A program made the translations under genes and the position numbers. From positions 186,001-250,000 of the forward strand of contig JABYQU010000053.1 of the NCBI GenBank assembly GCA_022264855.1: a stretch of 64,000 bases of DNA, written 5' to 3'. Below the pieces are notes generated by a model. It was not told the DNA's origin. It made no database searches and saw nothing but the letters and a program-made list of their open reading frames with translations. This document shows positions 45,390 to 57,055 of this stretch, piece after piece. The stretch is from Lenzites betulinus. Taxonomy: Eukaryota > Basidiomycota > Agaricomycetes > Polyporales > Polyporaceae. Numbering within the stretch: position 1 is the first letter of the stretch; each line of letters begins with the position of its first letter.

Positions 45390-48300
45390 TTACAAGTCGT
45401 ACGCAACGCGGGCACCGACCCACGCGTACGGGTAGTTGTGCTGGTAGTAGTTGCGCACGGTGCGCCTCCCTGCGAGACGAGGGATGGTGGCGTACGACCC
45501 GCCGATCTGCACGCAATGCATAAGTCAAGATGTCGCCGTATCAACTACGAGCGCAACGTACCACAACCTGGTGGTGGGTGTCGTAGAAGTCTGTCGAGTA
45601 TCTATGTTTTTGCCTGTCAGACCGGCGTCGCGGTGGCGCATCCAGACAAAGCGACGTACCCGGGATACAACTTCGACGGCACAAACCCGTCATGCTTGTC
45701 GAACACGGTAGACGTCCACTCCCAGACGCCGCCGTTATGGCCCTTACCACCGTTTCGTGGGCCACCCGACGTAGCACTACAACCTCCAATTTAGGCCGGA
45801 CGTCGCGAATTCAGATGGGCAAACTCACGGCACAGGATGCCAGTTCCTAAATCCGACGTTGGCACCTCCTTCGTACCCGCACTCGAACTTGTCGTGGAAC
45901 AGCCTGAGCTCCGGCTCCGTTGGGATCCGTCCGCCCTTCACACTCGCGTAGGTCGACAAGTTATCGAAGGACGTGATGAGCGGCCAGTTATGGGCGATCT
46001 TCAACGGTACCGGGCCGTACAGCGTGCGCACCTATTGCTTAAAGTCAGCGGAAGCCAGGGTACGGCGACTAAAGGGTACTCACGAAGACCCGCCCATCAA
46101 GCTCGATCCAGCTCTTCGGGAAGTCAACCTTCTCCATATCCTTTCCGCCGCCCGTGTAGAAGTCGTAGAACTGCCCGTTCGTGACAGGGCGCCACTCGAT
46201 CTTGAACTTACCGACCTGCACTTTCCTCTGGGGATGCTCGTTGTCCCATCCAAAGGAGTGGCCAAGCACATCGGTAGAGTCGTCATCCGCCTCGTCATCG
46301 TCGTGGCCCAATGTGATCTCCTCTGGGCCGAGGGTGACGGTCTCCTCCAGAGGCTGGGGATGGTTGTTCCACGTTTCAGCGAGCACGTCCCACACGGGCG
46401 CTACAAAGCCAGGTGGGGGAATAGTCCCTGTGCCTGCGCGTTGCAGCAGCATATACAGGAGTGTCTACAGCGATGTCAGCCTAGTGGGATGTACGAATAG
46501 TGTACCCGCGTACCTCCGCATGGAACGCTTCGTGCTCGAGGGTCATGAACAGTACACGGGCGATCTTGCGAGTAAGGGTGACCTTGCCGGCATCGACGTC
46601 ACGATATAGGTTGACCACCCGTTCCCGCACGCGAGATTGGAACTGGAGGATGTTGGATAGCTCTGGCCAATCTTCATCACGCTGAGGGACTTCGGAGTGC
46701 GGCTGTTACGAATGTTCAGTAGTCAATACAGCGCTAAAGTCAAATCTGGCTTACATGACATTGGGTGGGGTCATCGACGATGGGATCAATGCCTCTCTGG
46801 AAACATTATCAATGGCCGTCACTGGCGAGAGTCGACGCATATTGATTACCTCGAAGATATACTGTGAAACTCCGGTCAATACAAGTTCCATCATATGAGG
46901 CCGCCGGACGTACCTTGAACTCTACAGGCTCCGTATCCGGTTCCTGCAACATCCGTGCCAGATGGATAGAGAGGAACGTGGGTATGTGACCGCAGTAAAA
47001 CAAGCAGATATGCCGGAGGTCGATAGGCTTTTGGAATAGCATCGACGGAGGGATCATCTCGCGCGTGATGAAGTCCCAAGCCGCCCACATGTCGTGCCAC
47101 TCATCCACCGTGGGGATGGAGAATGGAGAGCACGCCACCTCGTTCGCGCCCACTGATGCAGATGGAGTCTTCAGAAGGGGGAACGTAAACTTCGGCCGCT
47201 CGAGGAGCCACAGCGAGTACTGCGAGGCGCTGTCGGTCCATCGGTGAACTGGGCGAAGCTCGGCTTGCGAGAAAAGCGCGTATGCGTCCCGGTCGGAGAA
47301 CTATTGCCCTGTCAGCATAACATAGTCAACCCGGATGCTCGAGCGTACCTTGTTAGAAACCTCTACGCGGACAAGCTCATCCTTAACGAATGGGAAGTGC
47401 GCCTGTGTGACGGGGTCTACGACAGTCTGATCGCATGTCGATTTATAGTACGCCGCGTGACGACCTGCGGCGGCTCAAGTTAGCACGACCTCGCGTAGGG
47501 CGTCACGAGCCACACTCACGGAGCTCCTCATTGTATTGCCCAACGTACTCCCACTTATCCTGCTCGAAGAGGTGCTCGTTACCGAGCGCCTTGCCCGCAC
47601 AGGTAAGCCCGTTCATGATGAATTCGCGCGTAACGCCCGTGCTGTCGTTGTACGCACGCTCGACCTTCTTCGGGTCGTTATCGTGGTCCAGGCCTAGCAG
47701 TAGTGTATCACCCGAACCTGCGCGCAGCGGAAGAGATTTCAAGAACGCCGCGTCCTCCCCGCGTGTGAAATTCCCCAGCGAGGAGCCAAGAAACATGATG
47801 TGCATCGGCTGATGGCCACCAGGAGTCGATGGGGGCGTCGCCTCCGTGCCTTCAGAGCGACTCCTTGACGAGCCCGAATCTGGGGAGGCGTCCCTTCCTA
47901 CACGGGACACAGGATATCTCTCTGCAAGGGCCGTGTCGAGCTTCCCGAGCGCGTTGCGGCCCTCAAGACCGCCTTCGGCGATAAACTTCAGTCCGTCGTC
48001 GTACGTGCCGCAGAGGCCACTAGCAGAGACTTTGCCTTTCATTTCGGTACCAACGGCTGAATGACTGAGTTCGTCGAGCGTTCGTTCAAGTTCCCGCTTC
48101 TCGAGGTCGAGAGCGAAATAGCTGATTGTGGGGGTAGTGGAGGGGTTTGAGACCTGACGCGAGAGTGCGCTTAGGATGAGGGACGTCTTCCGAAGTGCGC
48201 TGCAAATTCTCAGTCAGATGCCGCCCAATTTATATTGCGTAGACTCAGATGCCCAAGGCGGGTGCGATAAGACATATCAGCGCCATCCCCACACGTGACG

Positions 48301-48829
48301 GAAATTACGTCTGGGGGGTTGGGCATGTTGTGGGAGAGGAAGGGCGCTGTGTTGGGTGCATGGCACGGCGGAGGAAGTGTGCGCGAGATCCCAATTACAG
48401 ATTGGCACCGCAGGAAGCACTTGTATGAAATAGCGGTTGACGCGTCACGCGTAATATCCATCTTGCCGGGGACAAGTATGTCTGTTGAGGTAAAAAGCGG
48501 ACTCACCCTGCACCAAGCTCGACGACAACCTCCTCCACAGGACCTCCGTCTGAGACCGCCGCGTGCATGACTTTGACAATGTTGTCCGCGTTGTTCTTCA
48601 AGATCTCTTCCTCGGCCGGAAAGAGGTAGTATTCAGGTGCATCGGTGGTAATCCGGTCGTAGATGCGGAGGCCATGCTCGTTGTACAGTAGCATGGTTGG
48701 CAGCCATTTCTGGCCGACAGGACACGAAAGACCGGTGATGATCTCGTTGCGGATGGATCGGTCGGAGAGGGGTGCCTCGCGGGCATGAATGTCGATGATA
48801 TTGACGGCAGGTTCGGAGCTGGGCGTCAT
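45390..48829 (-). CDS. EGT1: Ergothioneine biosynthesis protein Egt1 (methyltransferase-sulfoxide synthase fusion)
   Basis: The fungal fusion that trimethylates histidine to hercynine and then joins it to cysteine as a sulfoxide. Twelve exons give 868 residues: 48507-48829, 47520-48199, 47349-47464, 46914-47300, 46850-46861, 46755-46796, 46514-46702, 46084-46464, 45829-46031, 45660-45776, 45562-45601 and 45390-45506. The N-terminal EgtD-like SAM methyltransferase (about 1-370) shows YNEHGLRIYDRIT, VVELGAG and FLGSSLGNFTRGE. Next comes a DinB-like region with the iron-site motif HEAFHAE (about 579-585). Last is an FGE-sulfatase (EgtB) domain with GGRIPTEPELRLFHDKFECG, GGVWEWTSTVFDKHDGFVPS and GSYATIPRLAGRRTVRNYYQ. 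One exon is only 12 nt. The intron after GAG in VVELGAG is 307 nt, much longer than the rest. Confidence 0.94.
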
Positions 48830-49653
48830 CTTGGGAAGCGGTGCGAGGACAGTGCAAGCGGCGGGAGAGTTGCGGTCGGTATGAAGCAATGCATCTTGCG
48901 CGCATGGCGGTATATATACGCGCGCGCGGAAGGGGCGGGAGGATGGCTTGGGACTGGAGAGACGCACGATCGGCATGCATCGTCAGCTTAAGTAAGCAAC
49001 GCCTTCGTTCCTGCCGTAAATGCGTCGAGCGGTGCCCCGGCAGCCCTGGCTCAAGTTTGTACGATCATCACTTGACCGGCGCGCAGCTCGTTTGCGTAGG
49101 ACCCGCCCGTCCAACGGCTGCCAAACCTTCGAGCTACAAACCATAACACCCACAGATCAGGCCCTTCTGCTCGAACAACGTTTGGAGAATAGAACCTACC
49201 CTCCTCCGCACGAGTACGCACTGGATGACGATAGGGGCGCGAGACCAGACGGAATTGCATGGAACCGCTGCTGGCGATATGCCAACGTGGTCATCGATCA
49301 ACCATCCTCAGACGCTGTGCATTGTATGCGGTGTCTTCGCCGGCGGACGCGGCCTCCGCCCGGCATGCGGTACCCACCACTTGGAGACTACACGCTCCCT
49401 AACGAACATGTGGGTGCCTCGCGGCGTGGCCGTCGCAAGTCGAAACGGGTCGACGTCGTGCCGATTCTAGGGCACAAAGAGGTGTCCTTCTCAGTGTGCA
49501 TCCCAGGTCATGAGAGAGCTTACACACCAGAGAATGTTCTTAGGTTCTTGTGACCATCCCACTCTGGCTCAGTGTGCTACCAGTGAGCAATGTGAGGCGG
49601 CTGAGAGCGGCAAATCACCGCCCACTGACTCAGCATCGGTCTTGGGCGACAAA
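48830..49653. other. Egt1 upstream region
   Basis: Upstream sequence of Egt1, with the terminator side of the DHHC gene beyond. A TATA-like tatatata occurs at 48910-48918. A plus-strand frame of 177 codons (49020-49553) is open but has no recognisable domain and no support; I do not call it. Confidence 0.45.
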
Positions 49654-51458
49654 TCATCCTACACTTCCACTAAGGCCAAAATCCATCCTTCCGTCCAATG
49701 TCCACCTTGGAGGACTTGGACTGAATAAGCAAGTTAGCAGAAAAAAAAACTCACCGCAAGTCAGTAGCGCCGGAACTAAAGCGCGAGGCCATACGTCCAA
49801 TGCGTCGGCGTGGAACTAGTCCTGATAAGGGTATCTGATTCATTAGTATGTGGAGGGTATCATAGCGGACAGTGGCCATATATGCAAGCAGAGTCATCAA
49901 CGGTGCTTATCCGCACTCACGAGCCCAGCGGCTAGTCGGGACAGCATTTCGTCCGAGCGAGGATTACGAGGGAAGGTGCGGCCATCACCCGTGCTGACAT
50001 ATTCAACGGCGAAGGGCCGGGCAAGTATTGGCAAAGCGCCACTTGTTAGAATCTAGGCAAGATCGCCGAGCAGCGAGAGTACTCACCAACCGCCCCCGAT
50101 GGCCAGTCGATACAGCCATCCCCACGGCCTAGACCAGCCAAACACCTGTCCCCAGTTGTTCCGCCAACCGACGTCATAGAGTCTGATGTGACGATGAGCA
50201 TCGCGGACGACCATTCGTTGCTCGAACGAAAGCTCGTGTTCTAGCGGAGGATTTGATAGCTTGCGTGTGTCGGCATTATCCGGGAGGGGAGGTATGTATT
50301 TGAGCAGCCAGAACGGAGACAGCGACTCTATAGTGGTTTGATTCGTCCTGGTTCAAGCGGTTCAGTAGAGAGACACATGAAGCACAGCAAGAACGACGGA
50401 CGTGATGAGGTATATATGATATCCCAGGAAGGAGCCGATGACCAGGCTGATGATGAGGCCATAGAAAGCCAGCGAGATGGCATGAATGGGAGTACCTTCA
50501 TCCTGCGATCCGCCGAGGGAGGAGATTCCGTGAGCATGTACAGAGCTTGGGGAGAGTTAAAAGGTAGGAGTAGGACACCTACGATGGCGAGGGGGTTGGT
50601 AAACGCCCAATAGACTACAGACGAGCAAAGGATTGCGACATATGCCGCAAGGGCGGTTACACAGAACAGGAAATGCACAAACGACGAATGCGTCCTATGA
50701 CCCTGTCGGAAAGAGTCTGTTAGACAGCTGAACAATTCGGCTCGCTAAATGCCATATTCTAGCCAGTGCTCACGATGCATTTATGGCCGAGCCACATGCA
50801 ATGGTGGTCTACCGGCGAATTTCAATCACGCATGCAGGAACGTAATGAGTATATGCGAACTAGACATGAGCTGGAGTCCTGCGTACCCATCTTCAATACA
50901 CACCGCCCGCAAGTTCCGCAATGGTGAGCGCGTTCCGGTTTCGGGCCATCACACTTCTTGCACCAGCGTCCAGGGCCATGAGCCTCCTCCCCCTCCGGAG
51001 GAGACAGCAGTGCCTCCAAAAAGCTCTCCCCCTCGACATCGTCTCCACCATCCGCTTCTTCTCCACGAGCCTTGTCGCCAGTGACTGGACCGGGGTCCCG
51101 CACAAGCACGACAATCAACGAGGAGAACGCCAGGAATGTGAGGGTGTATGCGACAAGCATATGCGCAAATCCGCGCAAGGGCGTGTGATGAATGCGGTAG
51201 TAATAGTTCACGAATATTATGAGCAATGAGGGATGGGGTGCTAGTATCATAACGATTGCCACTGCAGATAAATGCCGGCTCAGTGAGAGGCAGTACAGAC
51301 AAAGATGTTCGCGGCGCACCAAAAAGCGGAAGCAAGTGGTACCACCGTCTATGAATCGCCTCTCCGTCCATGATGTCGTCGTCTTCAGGGGCACTGAGTC
51401 GAGGGAATGTGGGTAGTCGTAGGTCCAGCAGAGGAGTCTGTGTGTCGTCTCGAGGCAT
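49654..51458 (-). CDS. DHHC palmitoyltransferase, Pfa4-like
   Basis: A membrane protein S-acyltransferase. Exons: 51320-51458, 50887-51261, 50774-50808, 50583-50702, 50402-50502, 50087-50347, 49921-50041, 49755-49834 and 49654-49720 (432 residues). The zinc-finger and catalytic core spans three exons: WCKKCDGPKPERAHHCGTCG, then DHHCMWLGHKCIGHRTHSSF, with the catalytic Cys in DHHC. Two membrane spans precede it and two follow (FLFCVTALAAYVAILCSSVV; AISLAFYGLIISLVIGSFLG), then the TTxE-type TNQTTIESL motif. This order fits the ER Pfa4 group, which in yeast modifies chitin synthase III. The C-terminus is uncertain: if the 35-nt intron at 49721-49754 is not spliced, the protein ends at 49751 (411 residues). 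The intron at 50042-50086 (45 nt) is also placed mainly by frame. Confidence 0.88.
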
Positions 51459-51994
51459 TCACCCAGTAAGAACTAGGTCGAGAGGAGGCGTTCGAAGCGT
51501 TAGATACAGAGAGCTGACATATGAACAGTATGTTGTATTTGGGACAGTGCTCCTTGGTGGTAGGTCGGATTGAGAGACGTTGAACTGTTGAACTTCAAAG
51601 CTTCAACACCAAGGACCAGGCCAAAACGCGTTTCCCCGGCAAGTGCTGCGCGAGTGCGCGTAATGTTCAGCGCGTAATTACGGTGATTGCCGGATTGCCG
51701 GTAACTAAAGACGCGGATGTACTATTACGTAACTATCGCTCTCTTCCACTTTCTCAGTACTAATTCCCTCCGAAAGCTCTGAGATCTGAAGCTTCATCCC
51801 AGCTCCTTCTGCTGGCTTCTCTCCGAGATCCAGCATCAAACGGGTTCTGCTGCTTGGGACACTGGCTAGAATATACTACATTCGCGGGGGCATCCAGAGC
51901 CCCATCAGGACACCTGCAATTCTAAACATATCAGGAAACTGACGAACTTCGAGCAGTAGGCAGCAGCTACATAAGTTCACTGTATCTTCTTAAA
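51459..51994. promoter_or_regulatory. Divergent promoter region, DHHC gene / F-box-like gene
   Basis: 536 bp between two divergent starts. It contains one ACGCGT box near 51627 and two GCGCGTAAT copies near 51657-51678. No assigned factor. Confidence 0.4.
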
Positions 51995-53419
51995 ATGTCT
52001 ATTGATCTGCTCTTCCATATAGCTATGGAACGCTGCCCTATAGAACTCCAGATACTCATACTTTCCTTGGCATGCACCGACGATGGATCTACTGGCCGCT
52101 CTCTTTCCCTTGTCTCTCGCGCATTCCGACAGCTCTCATACCCTTTTCAGTGGAATTCGCTCGCGTTCTACGGGTACAAACGAGTAGTGGCCTTCTCTAG
52201 ATGGCTCTACTCTCAACCTCCCGCGCCAGGCGCCCCCTCAAGACCCATCCTCCACCTCCTGGTCAGCACGCGTTCTGCTGAGCTTGCCTCCGACCAAGCT
52301 TGCGTGGACTCGCCTGCAACATGGCCAGGAGTGCTACGAAGTATCTTGCGGTACGCAGCACCAACGTTACAGACACTAAGCGTCGTGTGCTATGAGGCTC
52401 CCATGGACTGTGCGGCTATCTTGTCGGAAACCCTACGTGTTCATTATCCTTCCCTCATTGAACTGACTGTCCGTGGCCGCTGCACTCCAAGTCAACTCTC
52501 CCAGTCGTCCCTGGTATACGCCGATCTGAATAATTCGGAGGATGTCCCCCATGACCCGATGATCGTAGATGCATTGGACGGATCTGCAAGAGGCGTAACG
52601 TGCCCCTCAATCCCTACCCTTCGTCGATTACATCTTGCATTGGCCTTCCAAGGTATGGCGCGGGGAACGCACGCGGAGCATACCCTCATCGCCGGTCTGG
52701 CGCCCTCTTTGACACATCTCCGGCTCTCTGTGCTCGATCTCTGGGGTAGCAAGCGAATGGCGGAAATCGTGCACGCAGAATGCGCGGAGAGCGGTATCGT
52801 GGATCCGTCTATTCTCGTTTCGCCCGCCAGGACGTCCCCATCACCGCTACCCTTCTCTTCAAGCGCCCCATACACGCCGCCCACGACTCACACCCCGTCC
52901 CGTAGATTATCGCTACCCAGGCTGTCCTCCTCACGCCGTACTACGCCGACTCCGGACGCGATTCCCTGCCAAGCCATCCGAGTGACATGGGACAGGGTCA
53001 TCCCCCCTTCAGATGCCTTTCAACGGTTCGTCTTCCAACCGCCCCCCACGGAGTTCGCCAGGTTCTATTGCTCGTGCTGCATGGACACCCGCGGGGATGC
53101 CGATGTGATGCGCGTCTTCGAGGCGCTGGGACGCGCTTCAGACGAGCGGTTCCTGTATCTCCCCCTCCGCACGAGGTCCGTATACGGCTTCGAAGAGGCG
53201 ATGGCAGACTGGCTCGAGCGCATAGACGGCCGGCAGGGTTGTTGGGCCGCTCGCGAAGAGGATGCTGAGCGCCAGGTCGCTGAAGATGCGGCCGTTGCGC
53301 CAGTCGTCGATGAAGAACGCGAAAGAGTCCTGTCCGATCGCCGTCCAGGTGGGAAGCACAGGCGGTCCCTCACGATCGGTGCTGCGGTGAAACACCTCCA
53401 GAAGGCCAAGTTCTGGTGA
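51995..53419 (+). CDS. F-box-like basidiomycete protein
   Basis: An intronless 474-residue protein. After MSIDLLFHIAMERCPIELQILILSLACTD comes SLSLVSRAFRQLSYPFQWNSLAF, the degenerate F-box plus following helix seen in a large basidiomycete family of F-box-like proteins. Leucine-rich segments follow (YAAPTLQTLSVVCYEA, PTLRRLHLALAFQG, PSLTHLRLSVLDLWG). A Ser/Pro-rich linker (about 285-330) separates this from a C-terminal region with EFARFYCSCCMDTRGDADVM. The start may instead be the Met at 52025. Skp1 binding is inferred only; no target is known. Confidence 0.75.
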   Translation: MSIDLLFHIAMERCPIELQILILSLACTDDGSTGRSLSLVSRAFRQLSYPFQWNSLAFYGYKRVVAFSRWLYSQPPAPGAPSRPILHLLVSTRSAELASDQACVDSPATWPGVLRSILRYAAPTLQTLSVVCYEAPMDCAAILSETLRVHYPSLIELTVRGRCTPSQLSQSSLVYADLNNSEDVPHDPMIVDALDGSARGVTCPSIPTLRRLHLALAFQGMARGTHAEHTLIAGLAPSLTHLRLSVLDLWGSKRMAEIVHAECAESGIVDPSILVSPARTSPSPLPFSSSAPYTPPTTHTPSRRLSLPRLSSSRRTTPTPDAIPCQAIRVTWDRVIPPSDAFQRFVFQPPPTEFARFYCSCCMDTRGDADVMRVFEALGRASDERFLYLPLRTRSVYGFEEAMADWLERIDGRQGCWAAREEDAERQVAEDAAVAPVVDEERERVLSDRRPGGKHRRSLTIGAAVKHLQKAKFW

Positions 53420-55083
53420 TTGCGCTGTTACTGCTCTCGTCAGCCATGTCAGTGCTCGAAGATAGCTCACTACGTGGTGGACCTGACTGGAATCCGCCTA
53501 GACTTCGGGGATCCACATATGGAGATACTGACTCCATGTGAGTCTGCGTAGACCTTATGCTTCGTGCTGGCTAAATGTAGCTGAATGGACCTGCTCTAGA
53601 CATTGAACCATATATCGTTCGCCGCAGACTTGAAGCTTGAGCCTATACCTGATTTGAACCTATATTGACACGGTGGTACGACGTATCCTGATCGTTTGCC
53701 GCTTGCCATACCTTGCTGCTTGCTTGAGTAAATCAGACTCCAAACGAGAGGTGATCACTATCTAGGTTCTGTTCGTCTAGCATTCTCAACCGTGTATCAT
53801 GTCGTAGAGGCACCTTCCAATCCATGGTCATGCAAGATCCGGGAGCACCAGGTATGTACTTACAAATTTTAGCCCCCCTCTCAAGCATGTCTGAAATGTC
53901 ACACCTCAGATTATCGCGTCATCACGGGCACCATTACAAGGAACAGAGCGTGTTCTGGCGTTTGATAGCAGCGATAAGTTGTCATCGAAGGCGTCAGATC
54001 GCAAACCCTTCGCTGCTAGCGCAGACAGACCCAGTCTGTGGGGATGACAACGATTTAATACGCCAGCGGCGCCGACATTTTTGGTCTCGAGTCCAGAGGA
54101 CATTCCGTTGATATCTCACAGTGGACCACATGGACGCACACAGGCAGGGTATGGCGCCGACTGCTGCGCGGAAAGTCGTACACGACGAAGACCGTGACGT
54201 TGGAATGTAGTCATCGCATCTCATGAGGGCTCGATCGAGTGGCGAGACTGGTGAGGGTTGGTGGCGAGCCCGTGTTCTGCCTACGAAGCTTCCTCCGCGG
54301 CAGCGGAGACAACCAGGGCCGCAGAAAGGTGTGGGGTCGATTGTTGTGCTCCCCTCCGGGCCGGATACTTCTTGTCAGTGTTGGGAGGTAAGCTGCTTGT
54401 TCAACAGACTCTCTTTACCGCATGCGAACTTCTTATCCCACTCCTGATCATATCACGAACAACGATGACGGGCATATGTGGGCTTTTATTTATAGCAATG
54501 TAGTCGGTTGCTGAACGAGGCATGTCTGCAGCGTGGCGGACATATGACGGAGCCTGACGGAGCCCGTTTGCGGAGTCGTCGGGCAGCAACTGCCCTGAAT
54601 GGCTTATCTTTATCGTCCCCCAACATTAGCTCGCCCTTCCGGCTGAATGGACTGGACTCGGCGACTCAGTATGCGCGAGGGTAGCTGTGCGGGAGCTGCT
54701 GCGTCAATTGCGGCCGTAGTCAACGCTTCTAGACTGTCCAGCCTCTGCTCCTTCCGCCACAACGCCATTGGCCCAGGAGCTGCGCACGCCATCCCCTATA
54801 GGCGACTCTCGGGCTTTACCAGCTATCGTGCCTTCCTCGCTACGTAGCTTCCGTGATTTGCGCCGAGACCACCTATCCCGTGGATGCTATCAAGGGTACA
54901 TGCCCCGGCGTGGCTCTGTCCTACCGCCGGAGAAGCAGATGTACCTGTATCTGACGGCTTCCATAGCAAACCCACTCGCGTTATTTCTGGATTTGCGATT
55001 ATGACATGCGTGGTGCCCACCGCCTGCATCGCCCTCCTCACCACTTCAGGTCCGCTTCTGGGGAGTGCCTGCCGCCCTGGTCC
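53420..55083. other. Gene-poor stretch
   Basis: About 1.7 kb with short frames on both strands and no recognisable protein, repeat or RNA gene. The right end leads into the aspartic protease promoter. Confidence 0.45.
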
Positions 55084-55090
55084 TATATAA
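55084..55090 (+). promoter_or_regulatory. TATA box of the aspartic protease gene
   Basis: TATATAA lies 71 bp before the protease ATG, with a CA-rich leader (cccaaccacaacagctactc) between. This makes 55161 the first ATG of the likely transcript. Confidence 0.6.
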
Positions 55091-55160
55091 ACACCCCACA
55101 CCCCGGCCAGCAAACGTCATCCCAACCACAACAGCTACTCGAATCCCCTCTATTCGCACC

Positions 55161-56759
55161 ATGTCCAACTTCGTTGCATCCCGCTCAGTGCCGTTCGTGT
55201 CACGCGTCGCCGGCCGCCATGCGAAGGAAATCCTTGCCCGCGACAGGGCCCGCGCACAGAAGATCGCGCAGGGCATCAACCCCCATGGTCCCGCCGCCTT
55301 CCACGAGCTGCGTCGCCGGCGCCATGGCCACCACCACCATGGCCACCACCACGGCCACGGTAGCGGAGGTGCTAGTACTGGCACTGGCACTGGCGCCGGA
55401 ACTGGTAGTGGAGGCACTGGTACCGCGCCGCCCACCTCTACCCCTGGCGGAGGTGTCGACGTCACCGACGCTGGTGTCACGTACACTGCGTCCGTCGGGG
55501 TGGGTAGCCCCGCTACCCAGTACACGCTCCTTATCGATACTGGTCAGTACTAGGCCGCCTACAGCTCACAACTGTGACTAATGAAATGATTGCAGGGAGC
55601 TCCAATACCTGGGTAGGTGCCGGCCAGGCCTACAGACATACCAGCACCAGCAAGAGCACTGGGCAGAGCGTCGTGAGTGCTCGATTCAGGCACAGTATGG
55701 GGATCAACCGAGTCTCACGGCCCCACTCTTCCACAGAACGTTAGCTACGGCTCGGGCTCTTTCTCCGGCACCGAGTGTGAGTACTCCACCCGTTTCCACT
55801 TAGTGCTGCCTGCTCGCATACACGTTGCTAACTACCGGAATAGTTACCGACACCGTGACGATCTCGGACGGCCTCGTGATCCAGAACCAGAGCATCGGCG
55901 TCGCGTCCACCGCGCAGGGCTTCCAGGGCGTCGACGGTATCCTCGGCATCGGTCCCGTCGACCTCACCCAAGGCACCGTGTCGAGCCAGCAGCCGGTGCC
56001 GACCGTGACGGACAACCTCTTCGCGCAGGGCACGATCGCGAACGACTCCATTGGCATCTTCTACCAGCCCACCACCGAGAGCGGCGGGCTCAACGGCGAG
56101 CTCACCTTTGGCAGCGTTGACACCAGCAAGTGAGTTGTGTCCCATCGTACCATGAAAAGCAACAGCATAGCTGACACGGATCTAGGACGACCAGCGATGT
56201 GAGCTTCGTCCCGATCACCTCGACGTCGCCCGCGTCCCAGTACTGGGGCATCGACCAGGACCTCTCTTACGGCTCCGACGGCACCTCGCTCCTCAACGGC
56301 TCCGCGGGTATCGTTGACACCGGCACGACGCTCCTCCTGCTCGCGACGGACGCGTTCCAGGCGTACCAGCGCGCGACGGGCGCGACGCTCGACAACGAGA
56401 CCGGGCTGCTCACGCTCACTGAGGCGCAGTTCGACAACCTCGAGTCGCTGTTCTTCAACATCGGCGGCACAGTGTTCGAGTTCACCGCGAACGCCCAGAT
56501 CTGGCCGCGCGCGCTCAACTCCACCATCGGCGGAGAGGAGGGCAAGATCTACCTCGTCGCGTCGGACCTTGGCAGCCAGAGCGGGCAGGGTCTCGACTTT
56601 ATTAGTACGTTGTTTCGTTGCTCAGTGATAGCGAAGGGTGCTGACGAGGGTATCGCAGACGGCTTCGCGTTCTTGCAGCGCTTCTACAGCGTTTACGACA
56701 CGGGCAACAGCCAGGTCGGCCTCGCGACCACGCCGTTCACCGACGCCGAGACCAACTGA
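55161..56759 (+). CDS. Pepsin-like (A1) aspartic protease
   Basis: Six exons (55161-55542, 55596-55672, 55737-55776, 55844-56129, 56186-56604, 56659-56759) give 434 residues. Both catalytic aspartates are present: LLIDTGSSNTWVG, split by the first intron, and AGIVDTGTTLLLLATDAF. The flap region reads NVSYGSGSFSGTE, and QGFQGVDGILGIGPVDL and the C-terminal FAFLQRFYSVYDTGNSQVGL also fit. It is nearest to polyporopepsin-type enzymes of wood-rot fungi. The N-terminus is odd: MSNFVASRSVPFVSRVAG has no hydrophobic core, so no classical signal peptide is seen. The pro-region is basic (RHAKEILARDRARAQK) and carries a His/Gly-rich patch (GHHHHGHHHGHG) and a Gly/Thr-rich linker before the mature domain. 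Secretion is therefore unproven. Confidence 0.92.
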
Positions 56760-57055
56760 GTTATGCTGAGCACGGAATCCCAATGGGACAATACGGACCG
56801 GACTTTGGAATCTGTACGACATGTACGAGAATGTTTGTAGTATACTTGGAAATCACATCGGACACATGTACTCTTTGTTACCCACTGTGTATGAGGAAGA
56901 TCAGCTCACCAGCGCACGTTTGTCAAGCATATAAATACACATCTTCCATGAGGGTATCGGTACACGAGCCAGTACATGTAGGTATCTAATCCAGCGCGAA
57001 AGCAGACAAGCGGGGCTATCCAGTCACCGGTACAGGAGTGCTACCAATGCAAGAG
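56760..57055. other. Convergent 3' intergenic region
   Basis: 296 bp between the stop codons of the protease and the second BTB gene. Probable 3' untranslated regions. Confidence 0.6.

Noticed and set aside
49020..49553. 177-codon plus-strand frame upstream of Egt1
   Set aside because: Arg-rich, with no recognisable domain, promoter or splice sites; too weak to call.
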